Source: an uncultured Dorea sp.
GTDB taxonomy: Bacteria; Bacillota; Clostridia; Lachnospirales; Lachnospiraceae
Direction: 5' to 3'
Assembly (NCBI GenBank): GCA_910584265.1
Contig: CAJTZE010000009.1
Span: 8,491 to 72,490 of the forward strand
DNA: 64,000 bases
Part shown: positions 8,156 to 17,460 of the stretch, piece after piece
Numbering within the stretch: the stretch's first letter is position 1
Layout: every line of letters begins with the position of its first letter
The notes under the pieces: model-generated
What the model was told of the DNA's origin: nothing
Seen by the model: the letters and a program-made list of their open reading frames with translations, nothing else
Database searches by the model: none
Position numbers and translations under genes: made by a program

Positions 8156-9510
8156 TATGTCTCTTCAAATAAATTATCCCTTGTAATATTATTCAGCCAT
8201 TTTCCGCTCCGGTATCTCCTGATCACTGCCGGCCATTTCGCAAATTCATCGGTACACAGCAGGAAATACACCCACAGTACCGGGAGCTTTAACACAAATG
8301 CCGCAAAAAATCCCAGCGGCACTGCATAACACCACATTGTAATCCCGTCACAGATACAGCCAAAGCGGCTGTCTCCTCCCGCCCGGAAAATTCCTGCTAT
8401 CAAGGTCGTATTTACCGCAATCCCAATTACATAATAGCTGTTGATCATCAGCATCACCTTCAAATAACCCATAGCCGTATCAGATAAGTCCGCAAACCGC
8501 AGCACCAGCGGAGTAATCGCCAGTACTACCAGCCCGCCGGCGATACCTGTCGCAATCGTCAGCCTCATCACCCGGGATGTATAATCCCTTGCCTTCTCAA
8601 TCTTGTTCTCACCCAGTACATTTCCGACCAAAATACCGCCCGCACTTGCTACCCCAAAGCAGAATACCGTTCCAAAGTTACGAACTACTGTAACCAGAGA
8701 GTTCGCCGCCACCGCATCCGTCCCCAGATGCCCGATAATTACAGAATACATGGAGAAGGCTACACCCCACAAAATATCATTAAAGAGCGCCGGGACCGCA
8801 AGCTTCACGAAATCCTGAAAGAGCAGCCTGCTCCGGATAAACATGTACGCGGGATTCAGTTTAATCTCTTCTGTCCTGCCTGACACGATAATACATGCCG
8901 CAAGCTCCACAACACGGGAAACCGATGTGGCGATTGCAACGCCCGCGGCGCCCAGCTTCGGCGCGCCAAACAATCCGAAAATAAATACTGCGTTCAAAAT
9001 GATATTCAGGGAAAAGGCCAGCACATTCAGCGACATTGTAATCACTGCCTTCCCAACGCTTCTTAAAATGGAAAGATATACCTCTATAATTCCCCAGCAC
9101 AGGTAGGCAATGCTCACAATCCTAAGATACTCTGCTCCCAGCCGGATAAGCTCCCCGTCATTGGTAAATATCTTCATCATCGGTTCGGGAACCGTGACTG
9201 CAGCAATGGCAAACACCACAGAAGCCGTCAGGGAAATCCGCATTGCAATTCCCTCGATCGCGCGGACCGGCTCCCATTCTCCCTTGCCGTAATACTGTGC
9301 ACAAAGGATACTCGCCCCTGTGCCCAGCCCGTAGAAAAACATAAATAATATCTGCGCATACTGCGCCGCAAGGGAAACAGCAGAAATTGCCGACTGCCCC
9401 ACATAGTTGAGCATCACCACATCCGCCGAATTTACTGCCGCGCTGAGCAGATTCTGAATCACTATGGGAATAATTAATTTCCATATCTGGCTATAAAATT
9501 GTCTTTGCAT
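8155..9510 (-). CDS. MATE-family multidrug/organic cation exporter
   Basis: A membrane protein of about 451 residues with twelve hydrophobic segments in two similar halves, as in the MATE (MatE) family, which exports drugs or metabolites with Na+ or H+ gradients. The first segment, IPIVIQNLLSAAVNSADVVM, and the FYGLGTGASILCAQYYGKG stretch are typical of this family's Firmicute branch. An ATG at 9522 is also in frame but abuts the ribosome site; I prefer 9510. The 5' end overlaps the 3' end of the SbcC-like gene by 20 bases, so it is in the same transcript. The substrate cannot be inferred. Confidence 0.85.
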   Translation of the reverse strand: MQRQFYSQIWKLIIPIVIQNLLSAAVNSADVVMLNYVGQSAISAVSLAAQYAQILFMFFYGLGTGASILCAQYYGKGEWEPVRAIEGIAMRISLTASVVFAIAAVTVPEPMMKIFTNDGELIRLGAEYLRIVSIAYLCWGIIEVYLSILRSVGKAVITMSLNVLAFSLNIILNAVFIFGLFGAPKLGAAGVAIATSVSRVVELAACIIVSGRTEEIKLNPAYMFIRSRLLFQDFVKLAVPALFNDILWGVAFSMYSVIIGHLGTDAVAANSLVTVVRNFGTVFCFGVASAGGILVGNVLGENKIEKARDYTSRVMRLTIATGIAGGLVVLAITPLVLRFADLSDTAMGYLKVMLMINSYYVIGIAVNTTLIAGIFRAGGDSRFGCICDGITMWCYAVPLGFFAAFVLKLPVLWVYFLLCTDEFAKWPAVIRRYRSGKWLNNITRDNLFEET

Positions 9511-11059
9511 AACGTATCCCATTCCTCTTCATAATCTCTTCCTCTCTGTTCTGACACGAAAAAAGAATCACCTGATGTCCGCATCCTGCAAGCCATCTCA
9601 AAGTCCGCTCCAGACGGACATCGTCATAAAACGCAAAGGTATCATCCAGCACCACCGGAAAATCCTCATCATAGAGGATCTCTGCAGCCGCCATACGCAG
9701 AGCAAAATAAACCTGTTCCAGCGTCCCCCGGCTGACCTGTTCCACAGCCGCATACCTTCCCTGAAAAAGAAGACCCATATGCAGCTCCTCATCTGCCGCA
9801 AGCTTCTTATATCTGCCTCCGGTGACCGCTTCTATAATTTCAGAGGCTCTCTGGTTCAGACGCAGCGTCAGATCCTTCTGCATGCTGCCAGAGGCATCCT
9901 CCAGACGCTTTGCCGCAAGAAGAAGCGCCTCCCTTCTTCTGTCAAGCTTCTGATACTCGCCGCCCAGCTCATCCTGCTCCTGAAGCTGTTCCTGAAGGTT
10001 ATCATACTCCACCTGCTTTTCTTTCCTCTCTTCGGTCAGATGCTCCAGTTCCCAGATAAGCTTATCCGTTGATGCAAGCTCTTCCTCCGGCACGATCCCT
10101 TCCAGAAGCTCCTCAATCCCTGCCTCACCCTGTCCCCGCCTGCCGATCTTCATACGGTTCCAGGTATAGATTGCGCCGAGCAGAGCCGCCACCACTGTCA
10201 CAAAAGAATTGAGCGGATTGGGAAGCAGCAGAAAAGCGAGTACGATCACTCCGAGAATCACAAGAATTTCAACCGGATGTACCCGCCATTTCGCAGGGCG
10301 CAGCACATCGGTAAACCGTTTTTTTACCCATTCATTTTCCAGCTTATCCTGCTCTTGCGCTTCCTCCTGTTTTCTAAATTCCAATTCCTCACTGACTTCT
10401 TCAATTTTATCGTCGATGTGATGAAGCTCCCTCCATATATATGCCGCCTCCTGTTCGACAGTCTCCCGTTTCTTCTGCTTATCAAGAAGAACCTGCTTTG
10501 CCTCTTTATCAACTGTCTTTTTCTCCGCGGAGAGACTCTCTAAAGCCGCCGCCAGATTAAGGCTGCTGTCTCCTGCCGCATAATAACCGGCGGCGTAATT
10601 CTTAAGCTCCGCCGCCAGCGCCTGCCCCGCCGGAGCATGAAGCTGTCCGATGTACAATGTGTTCTCATAGGAGGTCTCTGTAAGTCCGTCAAGAAGCATG
10701 TCCAGATCTCCTTCTTCCACAGACAGCTCTTCTCCGTCCGTCTCACAGACCAGCAGCGCTTTTTTAGAATACTTGTCAAAGTTCCGCTGCAGCCAGAACT
10801 GCCGGCCTCCGCACTCAAACCTTAAGCCGCCTGCATAGTAGGTTCCGTTTTCCCACGGCTCATATCTGGAGAAGGTATCATTCGCGGCGCCTCTTCCTCT
10901 CCTGCGCTCCAGTCCAAACAGCATCGCTCTGATAAATGTATGCAGTGTTGACTTTCCTGCTTCATTCTCCCCGCAGACCAGCTGCAGGCCGTCCTGAAAC
11001 TCAATACTTCTATTATGAAATTTGCCAAAATTCTTTATATCCAACTCAAGCAGCCGCAT
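9491..11059 (-). CDS. SbcC/Rad50/YhaN-like AAA ATPase, short form
   Basis: A 522-residue ATPase with the N-terminal half of an ABC-type head (Walker A CGENEAGKST at 29-38), a coiled-coil arm of only about 200 residues interrupted by a strongly hydrophobic stretch (about 265-300), and the C-terminal half-head with the signature-like VSRGTLEQVYFALR and Walker B PVVLDDTFAFYDD. SbcC, Rad50 and YhaN proteins are usually near 900-1,000 residues or more, so the arm is much reduced. The hydrophobic stretch resembles the membrane segment predicted in YhaN. It follows the phosphoesterase gene by three bases, the usual partner arrangement in DNA-end processing. The role is inferred from the pair. Confidence 0.8.
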   Translation of the reverse strand: MRLLELDIKNFGKFHNRSIEFQDGLQLVCGENEAGKSTLHTFIRAMLFGLERRRGRGAANDTFSRYEPWENGTYYAGGLRFECGGRQFWLQRNFDKYSKKALLVCETDGEELSVEEGDLDMLLDGLTETSYENTLYIGQLHAPAGQALAAELKNYAAGYYAAGDSSLNLAAALESLSAEKKTVDKEAKQVLLDKQKKRETVEQEAAYIWRELHHIDDKIEEVSEELEFRKQEEAQEQDKLENEWVKKRFTDVLRPAKWRVHPVEILVILGVIVLAFLLLPNPLNSFVTVVAALLGAIYTWNRMKIGRRGQGEAGIEELLEGIVPEEELASTDKLIWELEHLTEERKEKQVEYDNLQEQLQEQDELGGEYQKLDRRREALLLAAKRLEDASGSMQKDLTLRLNQRASEIIEAVTGGRYKKLAADEELHMGLLFQGRYAAVEQVSRGTLEQVYFALRMAAAEILYDEDFPVVLDDTFAFYDDVRLERTLRWLAGCGHQVILFSCQNREEEIMKRNGIRYAKTIL

Positions 11060-11062
11060 ACC

Positions 11063-12118
11063 TTAACCTCTTTTCGTCTCCAAAAGCGCCTGAACTCCTG
11101 CACACAGCGCTTCATATTCTATGCTGTCAGGCTCTGCATCTCCAAATCCCTCGATATACTTTCCCAGCAGGTTATTCCTGTTTGCCGCCAAAAGCCTTAA
11201 GAAATCAAATGCCGGCCTTGTATCATCCACAATTTCAAGTACATTTCCAAAGGTGTCCATATTATTCAAGTCAAACTGCACCTCCGGATCCTTAAAGCCC
11301 TTCAGGGTAACCTTATACATATTCTGCATGCCGAGGGCGCGGATCTCCTGCTCAAGCAGCGACCGCAGTCCGAAACCCGTCATATCTTCTTCCACTTCCA
11401 CCTCCATATGGATGTACTCTCTGGAAGCTGAAAGCACAAACACAGTGCTGCAGCCGTTCTCATCCAACGTGCCCTTTATAAATCCATGCTTTCCTGTGTC
11501 ATTCTTATCTGTCGGCTCCAATGCTCCCGCATAGGCCATCCGGTCCGGGATCAATTCCTGCGGCTTATGGATGTGTCCAAGTGCCGCATAGTCAAACCCA
11601 ATCTTATCCACCACTGTCCTGCGGAAAGGAAGATGCCTTTCATCCCCGCCATGGGCAAGCAGTATGCGGAATCTGCGGTCATCCTTAAGACGGATCTGCT
11701 CATACAGCGGTTCTTCCATCTCCTTCGTATAATAGCTGAGCCCGTAAACCGCCGTATCCAATTCTTTTATCTCTACATAGCTGATATCCCTGCTCAATAT
11801 CATATGTACATTAGAGCTCCATGTAAATGTCCGATAATAGGAATCCTTCTTAATATAATCATGATTTCCCGCCACAAGCACAACCTGCGTCTTTGTCAGC
11901 GTCCGAAAAAGATAATCCACTTCCTTCAGCTCTCTTAACAGAGGCTGCCTGTGAAATAAATCTCCTGCGATCAAAAGCAGTTCCGTCTGTTCCTCCTCAC
12001 ACAGTCCTATCACTCTGCGGAAGCTGTCCCAGATCTCACTTTCTCTCTTTGCGCTGTACGCTCTTCCGGCGTCCGGTCTTACCCCTAAGTGTACGTCTGC
12101 GATGTGTATGAACTTCAT
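11063..12118 (-). CDS. SbcD/Mre11/YhaO-like DNA repair metallophosphoesterase
   Basis: A 351-residue calcineurin-like phosphoesterase. The metal ligands are visible in order: DVHLG (8-12), AGDLFHR (near 51-57), GNHD (near 90), LLAHGGD (near 155) and GHIHKP (near 180). The length and the C-terminal capping region resemble SbcD/YhaO. It should pair with the downstream ATPase as a nuclease complex. The ATG lies inside the 3' end of the histidine kinase gene, an 83-base overlap, which is longer than normal translational coupling. The start ATG with MKFIHIADVH is strongly conserved in the family, so it is the kinase tail that looks extended. Confidence 0.85.
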   Translation of the reverse strand: MKFIHIADVHLGVRPDAGRAYSAKRESEIWDSFRRVIGLCEEEQTELLLIAGDLFHRQPLLRELKEVDYLFRTLTKTQVVLVAGNHDYIKKDSYYRTFTWSSNVHMILSRDISYVEIKELDTAVYGLSYYTKEMEEPLYEQIRLKDDRRFRILLAHGGDERHLPFRRTVVDKIGFDYAALGHIHKPQELIPDRMAYAGALEPTDKNDTGKHGFIKGTLDENGCSTVFVLSASREYIHMEVEVEEDMTGFGLRSLLEQEIRALGMQNMYKVTLKGFKDPEVQFDLNNMDTFGNVLEIVDDTRPAFDFLRLLAANRNNLLGKYIEGFGDAEPDSIEYEALCAGVQALLETKRG

Positions 12119-13262
12119 GTTCCGTTCCTTCTTCCTGCTTATTCTTTGACGGCAGCGTTACTACAAATTGAGTCTTCTCATCATCACTCTTCGCAATGAT
12201 CCGTCCTCCGTGAAGCTCTACGATCTCTCTTGCAATGGCCAGTCCCAGCCCTGCGCCTCCCGTCTCTGTAGAACGGGAATTGTCCAATCTGTAAAATTTC
12301 TCAAATATAGTCTGAAGCTTGGCGCCCGGAATCTTCCTTCCCTCATTGCGGAAAATAATCTCCACATCGCCCCGCTTCATATGGGCGTCGATGCCGATCG
12401 TCGTATTCTCATAGCAATAGGCAATTGCATTTCTGAGCAGATTGTCAAATACTCTTGCAAGCTTATCCGGGTCGCCTTCCACCTCCAGATTCTCATCCGC
12501 CTCTACCTCACAGGTCAGATGCTTCTCCTGTAAAACTCCGTAGAGCTCATCTGCAATCTGCTCCAGCATCATAGAAAGATTCAGCTCCACCGGCTCTAAT
12601 TCAAATTCCTGCAGGCTGAATTTCGTAATATCAAAAAACTCGTTAATCAATTCCCCCAGACGTACTGCTTTCTCAAGAGAAATGCGGGTGTATTTGGCAC
12701 GCTCTGCTGCCGGCATATCCGGATGGCTCTCAAGCATCGTCAGATATGCAACCACCGATGTCAGCGGTGTCTTCAGATCATGAGCCAGAAACAAGACCAT
12801 ATCATTTTTGCGCTTATCGCTCTCAACCGCCTCCAGATCCTGCCGCTTCAGCGTAGCCTTGATCTCATTCAGCCGGATCTCAATGGGCTTCAGCTCCGTG
12901 ATCAGATGGATGGGCTCCGAGGATTCCGACAGGATATTCTCAATCCCGTCCCCCACCTGGTCCAGATATCTGGTCATCTGGGACAGAGCAATATAAAAAA
13001 ACAGCGCAAATAGAAGCAGGAATCCCACAATCATAAAAAATATCTTGTTATTCCCGATCAGTTTCCAATATAAATCAATGGCGGTTTTTTCTTCCATGTG
13101 AAGGGAAACCAGAAATTCTACAAATGCTGTTGCAAATGAATCATTGTATATCCCGTCTATAACATAGTTCAAAAGAAAACCGCCAACCAGTACAGTCAGA
13201 GCCGTAATCAGCACTGTCTGCAGTAATATGCTGAATTTCAGCTTACGATAACTATTCTTCAA
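12036..13262 (-). CDS. Membrane sensor histidine kinase (VanS-like)
   Basis: A 408-residue two-component kinase. Two membrane segments (about 14-34 and 74-94) frame a short extracytoplasmic loop of some 40 residues. The H-box FLAHDLKTPLTSV has the phospho-accepting His at 161, followed by an N-box LLRNAIAYCYEN and a G-box GGAGLGLAIAREI. The short sensor loop and overall layout resemble VanS-type kinases. The start is TTG at 13262, overlapping the response regulator stop by 11 bases; there is a purine-rich AGGATATAAGG before it. The last 25 residues are basic, overlap the next gene and are probably not conserved. Confidence 0.88.
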   Translation of the reverse strand: MKNSYRKLKFSILLQTVLITALTVLVGGFLLNYVIDGIYNDSFATAFVEFLVSLHMEEKTAIDLYWKLIGNNKIFFMIVGFLLLFALFFYIALSQMTRYLDQVGDGIENILSESSEPIHLITELKPIEIRLNEIKATLKRQDLEAVESDKRKNDMVLFLAHDLKTPLTSVVAYLTMLESHPDMPAAERAKYTRISLEKAVRLGELINEFFDITKFSLQEFELEPVELNLSMMLEQIADELYGVLQEKHLTCEVEADENLEVEGDPDKLARVFDNLLRNAIAYCYENTTIGIDAHMKRGDVEIIFRNEGRKIPGAKLQTIFEKFYRLDNSRSTETGGAGLGLAIAREIVELHGGRIIAKSDDEKTQFVVTLPSKNKQEEGTEHEVHTHRRRTLRGKTGRRKSVQRKERK

Positions 13263-13941
13263 CCTTATATCCTACTCCCCACACGGTCTTAATAAAATCC
13301 GAGTTTCCGGTAGGCGCACTCAGCTTCTCCCTGAGATGCCGGATGTGCACCATAACCGTGTTATTGCTGTTTTTGTAATATTTCTCATTCCATACCTTTT
13401 CAAATAACTCCTCCGAGCTGATCACCTTGCCCCGGTTCTCACACAAAAGCCACAGGATATCAAACTCAATAGGCGTTAAAGTCAGCGAAACCTCGTTATA
13501 GACACACTCATGGGAGGTACGGTTCAGAAACAGTCCGCCGAAATCAATCACATCTCCTGCATCCTTACCGCCGTCATTATACTGGGTATAGCGCCTGAGC
13601 TGGGCCTTCACCCTGGCCACCAGCTCCAGCGGGTTAAAGGGCTTCGGAATGTAATCATCTGCACCCATGGTAAGTCCTGTGATCTTATCCATATACTCCG
13701 TCTTTGCCGTCAGCATAATCACCGGGAAGGTATATTTCTCCCGTATCTTTTTCAGGATCTGGAAACCGTCAATATCTGGAAGCATCACGTCCAGAATTGC
13801 AAGATCAATCTTCTTGCCCGATAAACAGTGAAGTGCTTCTTCACCTGTATAATACTTAAACACCGAATATTGATCGTTCTGAAGATACAGCTCGATAACA
13901 TCTGCAATTTCCTTCTCATCATCTACTACCAATATATTCAT
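13252..13941 (-). CDS. OmpR/VanR-family response regulator
   Basis: A 229-residue DNA-binding regulator. The receiver domain has DD at 7-8, the phospho-acceptor D51 in AILDVMLPD, and the conserved Thr-Ala-Lys LTAKTEYMDK. A winged-helix OmpR-type domain follows (about 130-227), ending in VWGVGYKVEE. It lies upstream of and overlaps its kinase, and is 37 bases after asnS. AAGGAGGAG precedes the ATG. Likely targets include the envelope or the exporter at the end of the same unit; that is inference from gene order only. Confidence 0.92.
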   Translation of the reverse strand: MNILVVDDEKEIADVIELYLQNDQYSVFKYYTGEEALHCLSGKKIDLAILDVMLPDIDGFQILKKIREKYTFPVIMLTAKTEYMDKITGLTMGADDYIPKPFNPLELVARVKAQLRRYTQYNDGGKDAGDVIDFGGLFLNRTSHECVYNEVSLTLTPIEFDILWLLCENRGKVISSEELFEKVWNEKYYKNSNNTVMVHIRHLREKLSAPTGNSDFIKTVWGVGYKVEE

Positions 13942-13978
13942 GCTGTCTCCTCCTTATCTGAATGTCCGCCCCCTCTGT

Positions 13979-15370
13979 TTACAGATCGCAGTTCTTTACC
14001 GTTCTAGGGAATGGGATTACATCCCGGATGTTACCCATTCCGGTCAGGTACATGATGCACCGCTCGAATCCCAGGCCGAAGCCGGAATGTCTTGTGGAGC
14101 CATACTTACGGAGATCCATATAGAACTGGTAGTCCTCCAGCTTCAGGCCCAGCTCCTTCATGCGGCTCTCCAGCTTCTGATAATCGTCCTCTCTCTGGCT
14201 TCCCCCGATGATCTCGCCGATTCCGGGTACCAGACAGTCCACTGCCGCAACAGTCTTATTATCATCATTCATCTTCATATAAAATGCTTTAATTTTCTTC
14301 GGATAATCCGTCACAAATACCGGACGCTTGAATACCTCTTCTGTCAGATAGCGTTCATGTTCCGTCTGCAGATCTGCCCCCCAGGATACCTTGTATTCAA
14401 ATTTATCATTGTTCTTCTCCAAAAGCTCTACGGCCTCTGTATAGGTAATTCTTGCAAATTCAGAGGACGCTACATTCTGCAGTCTTGCGATCAGCCCCTT
14501 GTCCACAAAGGAATTGAAGAAGTTCATCTCCTCCGGTGCCTCTTCCATCACATAATTAATGACATACTTCAGCATCGCTTCTGCAATTTCCATATTATCA
14601 TTCAAATCCGCAAACGCCATCTCCGGCTCGATCATCCAGAACTCTGCCGCATGGCGGGTTGTATTGGAGTTCTCTGCACGGAAGGTAGGCCCAAAGGTAT
14701 AAATATTTCGGAACGCCTGCGCATAGGTCTCTCCGTTCAGCTGTCCGCTGACCGTAAGGCTGGTCTCCTTCCCGAAGAAATCCTGTGCATAGTCAATGCT
14801 TCCGCCGCCCTTCTTCGGAAGATTATCCATATCCAGTGTAGTTACCCGGAACATCTCTCCCGCGCCCTCACAGTCACTTGCCGTAATCAACGGCGTATGC
14901 ACATACACGAAGCCTCTCTCCTGGAAAAACTTATGAATGGCATATGCTGTCAGAGAACGCACCCGGAATACTGCCTGAAAGGTATTTGTCCTCGGCCTCA
15001 AATGCGTGATCGTCCTGAGATACTCAAAGCCATGGCGCTTCTTCTGCAGCGGATAGTCCGGGGCAGATGCACCCTCAACTGCCACTTCATCCGCCTGGAT
15101 CTCAAAGGGCTGCTTCGCCTGCGGCGTCGCAACCAGCGTCCCGGTAACAATAATCGCGGCTCCCACATTCAATTTGGAAATCTCTGCAAAATTCTCTAAT
15201 TTATCACTGTATACCACCTGCAGCGGCTGGAAATAGGTTCCATCATTCACAACGATAAATCCAAAGGTCTTGGAGTCCCGGATGCTCCGTACCCAGCCTC
15301 CTATCGTGATCTTCTTGTCCAGATATTCCTCCTGATTCTTGTACAGTTCCCTAATCGTCATCAAGTCCAT
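13979..15370 (-). CDS. asnS: Asparaginyl-tRNA synthetase
   Basis: It charges tRNA-Asn with asparagine. The 463-residue product has an OB-fold anticodon domain (ITIGGWVRSIRDSKTFGFIVVNDGT) and a class II core: motif 2 FRAENSNTTRHAAEFWMIEPEMAF and motif 3 GFGLGFERCIMYLTGMGNIRDVIPFPR split across the C-terminus. The Asn specificity is supported by the TRHAAEF segment and the length. The ATG at 15370 follows AAAAGGAG; a 23-residue upstream extension has no support. A TATACT at 15458-15463 (minus strand) may be its -10. No T-box leader was recognised. Confidence 0.95.
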   Translation of the reverse strand: MDLMTIRELYKNQEEYLDKKITIGGWVRSIRDSKTFGFIVVNDGTYFQPLQVVYSDKLENFAEISKLNVGAAIIVTGTLVATPQAKQPFEIQADEVAVEGASAPDYPLQKKRHGFEYLRTITHLRPRTNTFQAVFRVRSLTAYAIHKFFQERGFVYVHTPLITASDCEGAGEMFRVTTLDMDNLPKKGGGSIDYAQDFFGKETSLTVSGQLNGETYAQAFRNIYTFGPTFRAENSNTTRHAAEFWMIEPEMAFADLNDNMEIAEAMLKYVINYVMEEAPEEMNFFNSFVDKGLIARLQNVASSEFARITYTEAVELLEKNNDKFEYKVSWGADLQTEHERYLTEEVFKRPVFVTDYPKKIKAFYMKMNDDNKTVAAVDCLVPGIGEIIGGSQREDDYQKLESRMKELGLKLEDYQFYMDLRKYGSTRHSGFGLGFERCIMYLTGMGNIRDVIPFPRTVKNCDL

Positions 15371-15542
15371 ACCTATAACTCCTTTTATCATAATCATAAT
15401 TATATTCCAACAAGTCTTCCTGCCATCCAAGATCTGCATCGAAAACTTCGTCTACTTAGTATAGCACAGAATAGTTCTTTCATGTACCCCCTTCCGCTCA
15501 GAAAAATAGCATCTCCTTTCAAAAGCACGGCCAAAGCAGAAA

Positions 15543-15593
15543 AAGATGCTGCAAAGGCTGCATATTCCACATGCACATCCTCTACAGCATCTT
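15543..15593 (-). terminator. Terminator of the OpuC-like operon
   Basis: Minus-strand arms AAGATGCTG (15585-15593) and CAGCATCTT (15543-15551) are followed by TTTTC. The left arm includes the last codons and the stop of the MFS gene, so the stem begins within the coding sequence. The loop is long (33 bases) and may hold an inner hairpin. Confidence 0.65.
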
Positions 15594-16820
15594 GCTCCGC
15601 ATTGTACCGGCTCTTAACCGCCTGCAGATAAAAGTTCCCATTACCGCACATAGTAAAAAAATCCCAAAAATAATTTTGTAGCCTGTCAATTGACACTGAT
15701 CCAAAAGCCCGCCGGCAATCGAATAAAAAAACGCATCCGGCGAATAACCAAGAAAAGCTACCACTCCTATTACCGTTCCTTTTAATTCTTCCGGAATCCC
15801 CATTTCTGATATTGTTACCATGTTCATACTTTTTCCGGCTGTTGCCGCCACCGTAATAATCAAAACCACTGCAACTGCCGCCCCTATAGGTATTGCAAAA
15901 AAAAGACTTCCTAATAATACAATACCAAATATCACCGTCAAAATAAACGTATATTCTATCAGACTCACCGCCGAACCACACTTATCAGCAATTTTTCCTG
16001 CCAGTGGAGATGCCAAAATCGTAATTATATTAACCCGGAATATAGAAATAACCAATATCGTTTCTTCATTCATCCGATACACCTGAGAAAAATAAGGAAT
16101 CACATAGGTTAAAATCGATTGCAGCATATAATTAAAAAAAACTATGCCGACAATTCCCCATACCCTGAAATCTCTTAACACGTATGTCAGCATTTCCATA
16201 TTTATAAACCCGCTTTTCTCTCTGTGCTCTGTATTCTCCTCTTTGAAAAACAATATAAGCAAAAGCAGGACAACAAAATGCATCATTCCATAGAGCCCGG
16301 AAACCGTCTGAAATACAAATATGCTGTCATTTACATTTCTCAGAACCAGTAGTCCTCCTGAGACGACAAGTATTCCAACCACATTGATCAGCGCAACATA
16401 GATTCCAAATACCATTCCGTTTCCATTGTGCAGTCTTAACCCGGACAGGATCTTCATAGATGCGGGGTAAAATGCCATCACAGATGTAAACGCCAGTAGT
16501 GCAAAAATCACACACAAGCTATAATATCCGGGAATTGTAACTGCATACATATGCATGGCTCCGGATACCATGAGTGCGGCACACATAATCTTTTTCAAGG
16601 ATGCCATGTCTGCCAGTATTCCACCAAGCAAATACGCCCCCAGACTTACAAAGCCATATATACTAAACAACGTGCTTAGCTGTGTATGATTAAGCCGCAA
16701 CGCCTCCAGCATTATATCATAAAACTGTCCTTTCATATACGGCAGTCCATATACTGCGGTATTTGCACACGACAAAATAACAATCAAAAGCAAAACATTT
16801 CTGTTTTCCATCCTCTTCAT
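15582..16820 (-). CDS. MFS transporter, last gene of the OpuC-like operon
   Basis: A 412-residue protein with about twelve hydrophobic segments in two halves, as in the major facilitator superfamily. A segment GGILADMASLKK after segment two matches the family's A-loop motif (GxLaDrxGrrk), and LAGKIADKCG is its counterpart in the second half. A GYSPDAFFYSIAGGLLDQ segment occurs in helix 11. ATG at 16820 overlaps the preceding permease stop as ATGA. Being the last gene of an importer operon, it may export a product or exchange a substrate; the substrate is unknown. The carriers closest in feel are the oxalate/formate or hexose-phosphate type families, but I cannot choose. Confidence 0.8.
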   Translation of the reverse strand: MKRMENRNVLLLIVILSCANTAVYGLPYMKGQFYDIMLEALRLNHTQLSTLFSIYGFVSLGAYLLGGILADMASLKKIMCAALMVSGAMHMYAVTIPGYYSLCVIFALLAFTSVMAFYPASMKILSGLRLHNGNGMVFGIYVALINVVGILVVSGGLLVLRNVNDSIFVFQTVSGLYGMMHFVVLLLLILFFKEENTEHREKSGFINMEMLTYVLRDFRVWGIVGIVFFNYMLQSILTYVIPYFSQVYRMNEETILVISIFRVNIITILASPLAGKIADKCGSAVSLIEYTFILTVIFGIVLLGSLFFAIPIGAAVAVVLIITVAATAGKSMNMVTISEMGIPEELKGTVIGVVAFLGYSPDAFFYSIAGGLLDQCQLTGYKIIFGIFLLCAVMGTFICRRLRAGTMRSKML

Positions 16821-17452
16821 TTTTTTATACCCTGCGTTTTTCTTCTGGCCTTGTCTTCCCATAGCTGCAGAATAGCAGACAGCAAAAAAGCTAAAACCGC
16901 ACACAAAGCAGAACCGGCAATCACCTTATTCCAATGACGCATAACAAGCCCCATCAGAATCAATTCTCCAAGGCCGCCCGCTCCTATCGTTGCCCCCAGC
17001 GTTCCCATAGTAACAGTCCCTATTGCCGCAAGTTTGATTCCGTTTATGATCATCGGCAGCGCCAGCGGCCATTCTACCGAAAAGAAAAACTGTATTTTAC
17101 TGTATCCCATTCCCAATCCTATTTCACGGATCGCAGGATTGATTTCATCAAACCCTTCTGCAATATTTTTTATTAGAACATACTGATTGTAAAGTACCAG
17201 CGTAACAATTGCCGTGGTATTTCCAAGTCCGGTAAACGGCAGAAGAATAACCAGCATAGCCAGTGTCGGAATGGAAAATATCAAATTGCACACCCCATTG
17301 ACAATTCCTGACAACCGTTTATATTTTGAGATCAAGATTCCAAATGGCAGTGCAATGATAAATGATACTGCCACAGCAATTACAGTTATCTGTATGTGCT
17401 CCAGCAGACATATCAGAATCTTATCATAATGTTTACTTATATACTCTATCAT
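16817..17452 (-). CDS. OpuC-type ABC transporter permease (second subunit)
   Basis: A 211-residue inner-membrane permease of the quaternary-amine (OpuC/ProW) group with five or six hydrophobic segments. The cytoplasmic coupling loop is visible as EIGLGMGYSKIQFFFSVEWP followed by LALPMIINGI, and the TMGTLGATIGAGGLGELI stretch is typical of the family. It ends with a TGA that overlaps the MFS start. It lies eight bases after the ATPase. With the other 211-residue permease in the operon it would form a heterodimeric channel. Confidence 0.9.
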   Translation of the reverse strand: MIEYISKHYDKILICLLEHIQITVIAVAVSFIIALPFGILISKYKRLSGIVNGVCNLIFSIPTLAMLVILLPFTGLGNTTAIVTLVLYNQYVLIKNIAEGFDEINPAIREIGLGMGYSKIQFFFSVEWPLALPMIINGIKLAAIGTVTMGTLGATIGAGGLGELILMGLVMRHWNKVIAGSALCAVLAFLLSAILQLWEDKARRKTQGIKK

Positions 17453-17460
17453 TCATATCC

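Noticed and set aside
13940..15199. Long open frame of 419 codons on the plus strand opposite asnS
   Set aside because: It is antisense to a clear tRNA synthetase, has no ribosome site or recognisable domain, and has the composition of a reversed coding sequence.
15371..15581. T-box leader before asnS
   Set aside because: No T-box sequence or specifier hairpin could be identified, and the leader is short.
15400..15981. 193-codon minus-strand frame overlapping the MFS gene and the asnS leader
   Set aside because: It is in another frame of the MFS gene, rich in Cys/Gly/Phe, and crosses a terminator.
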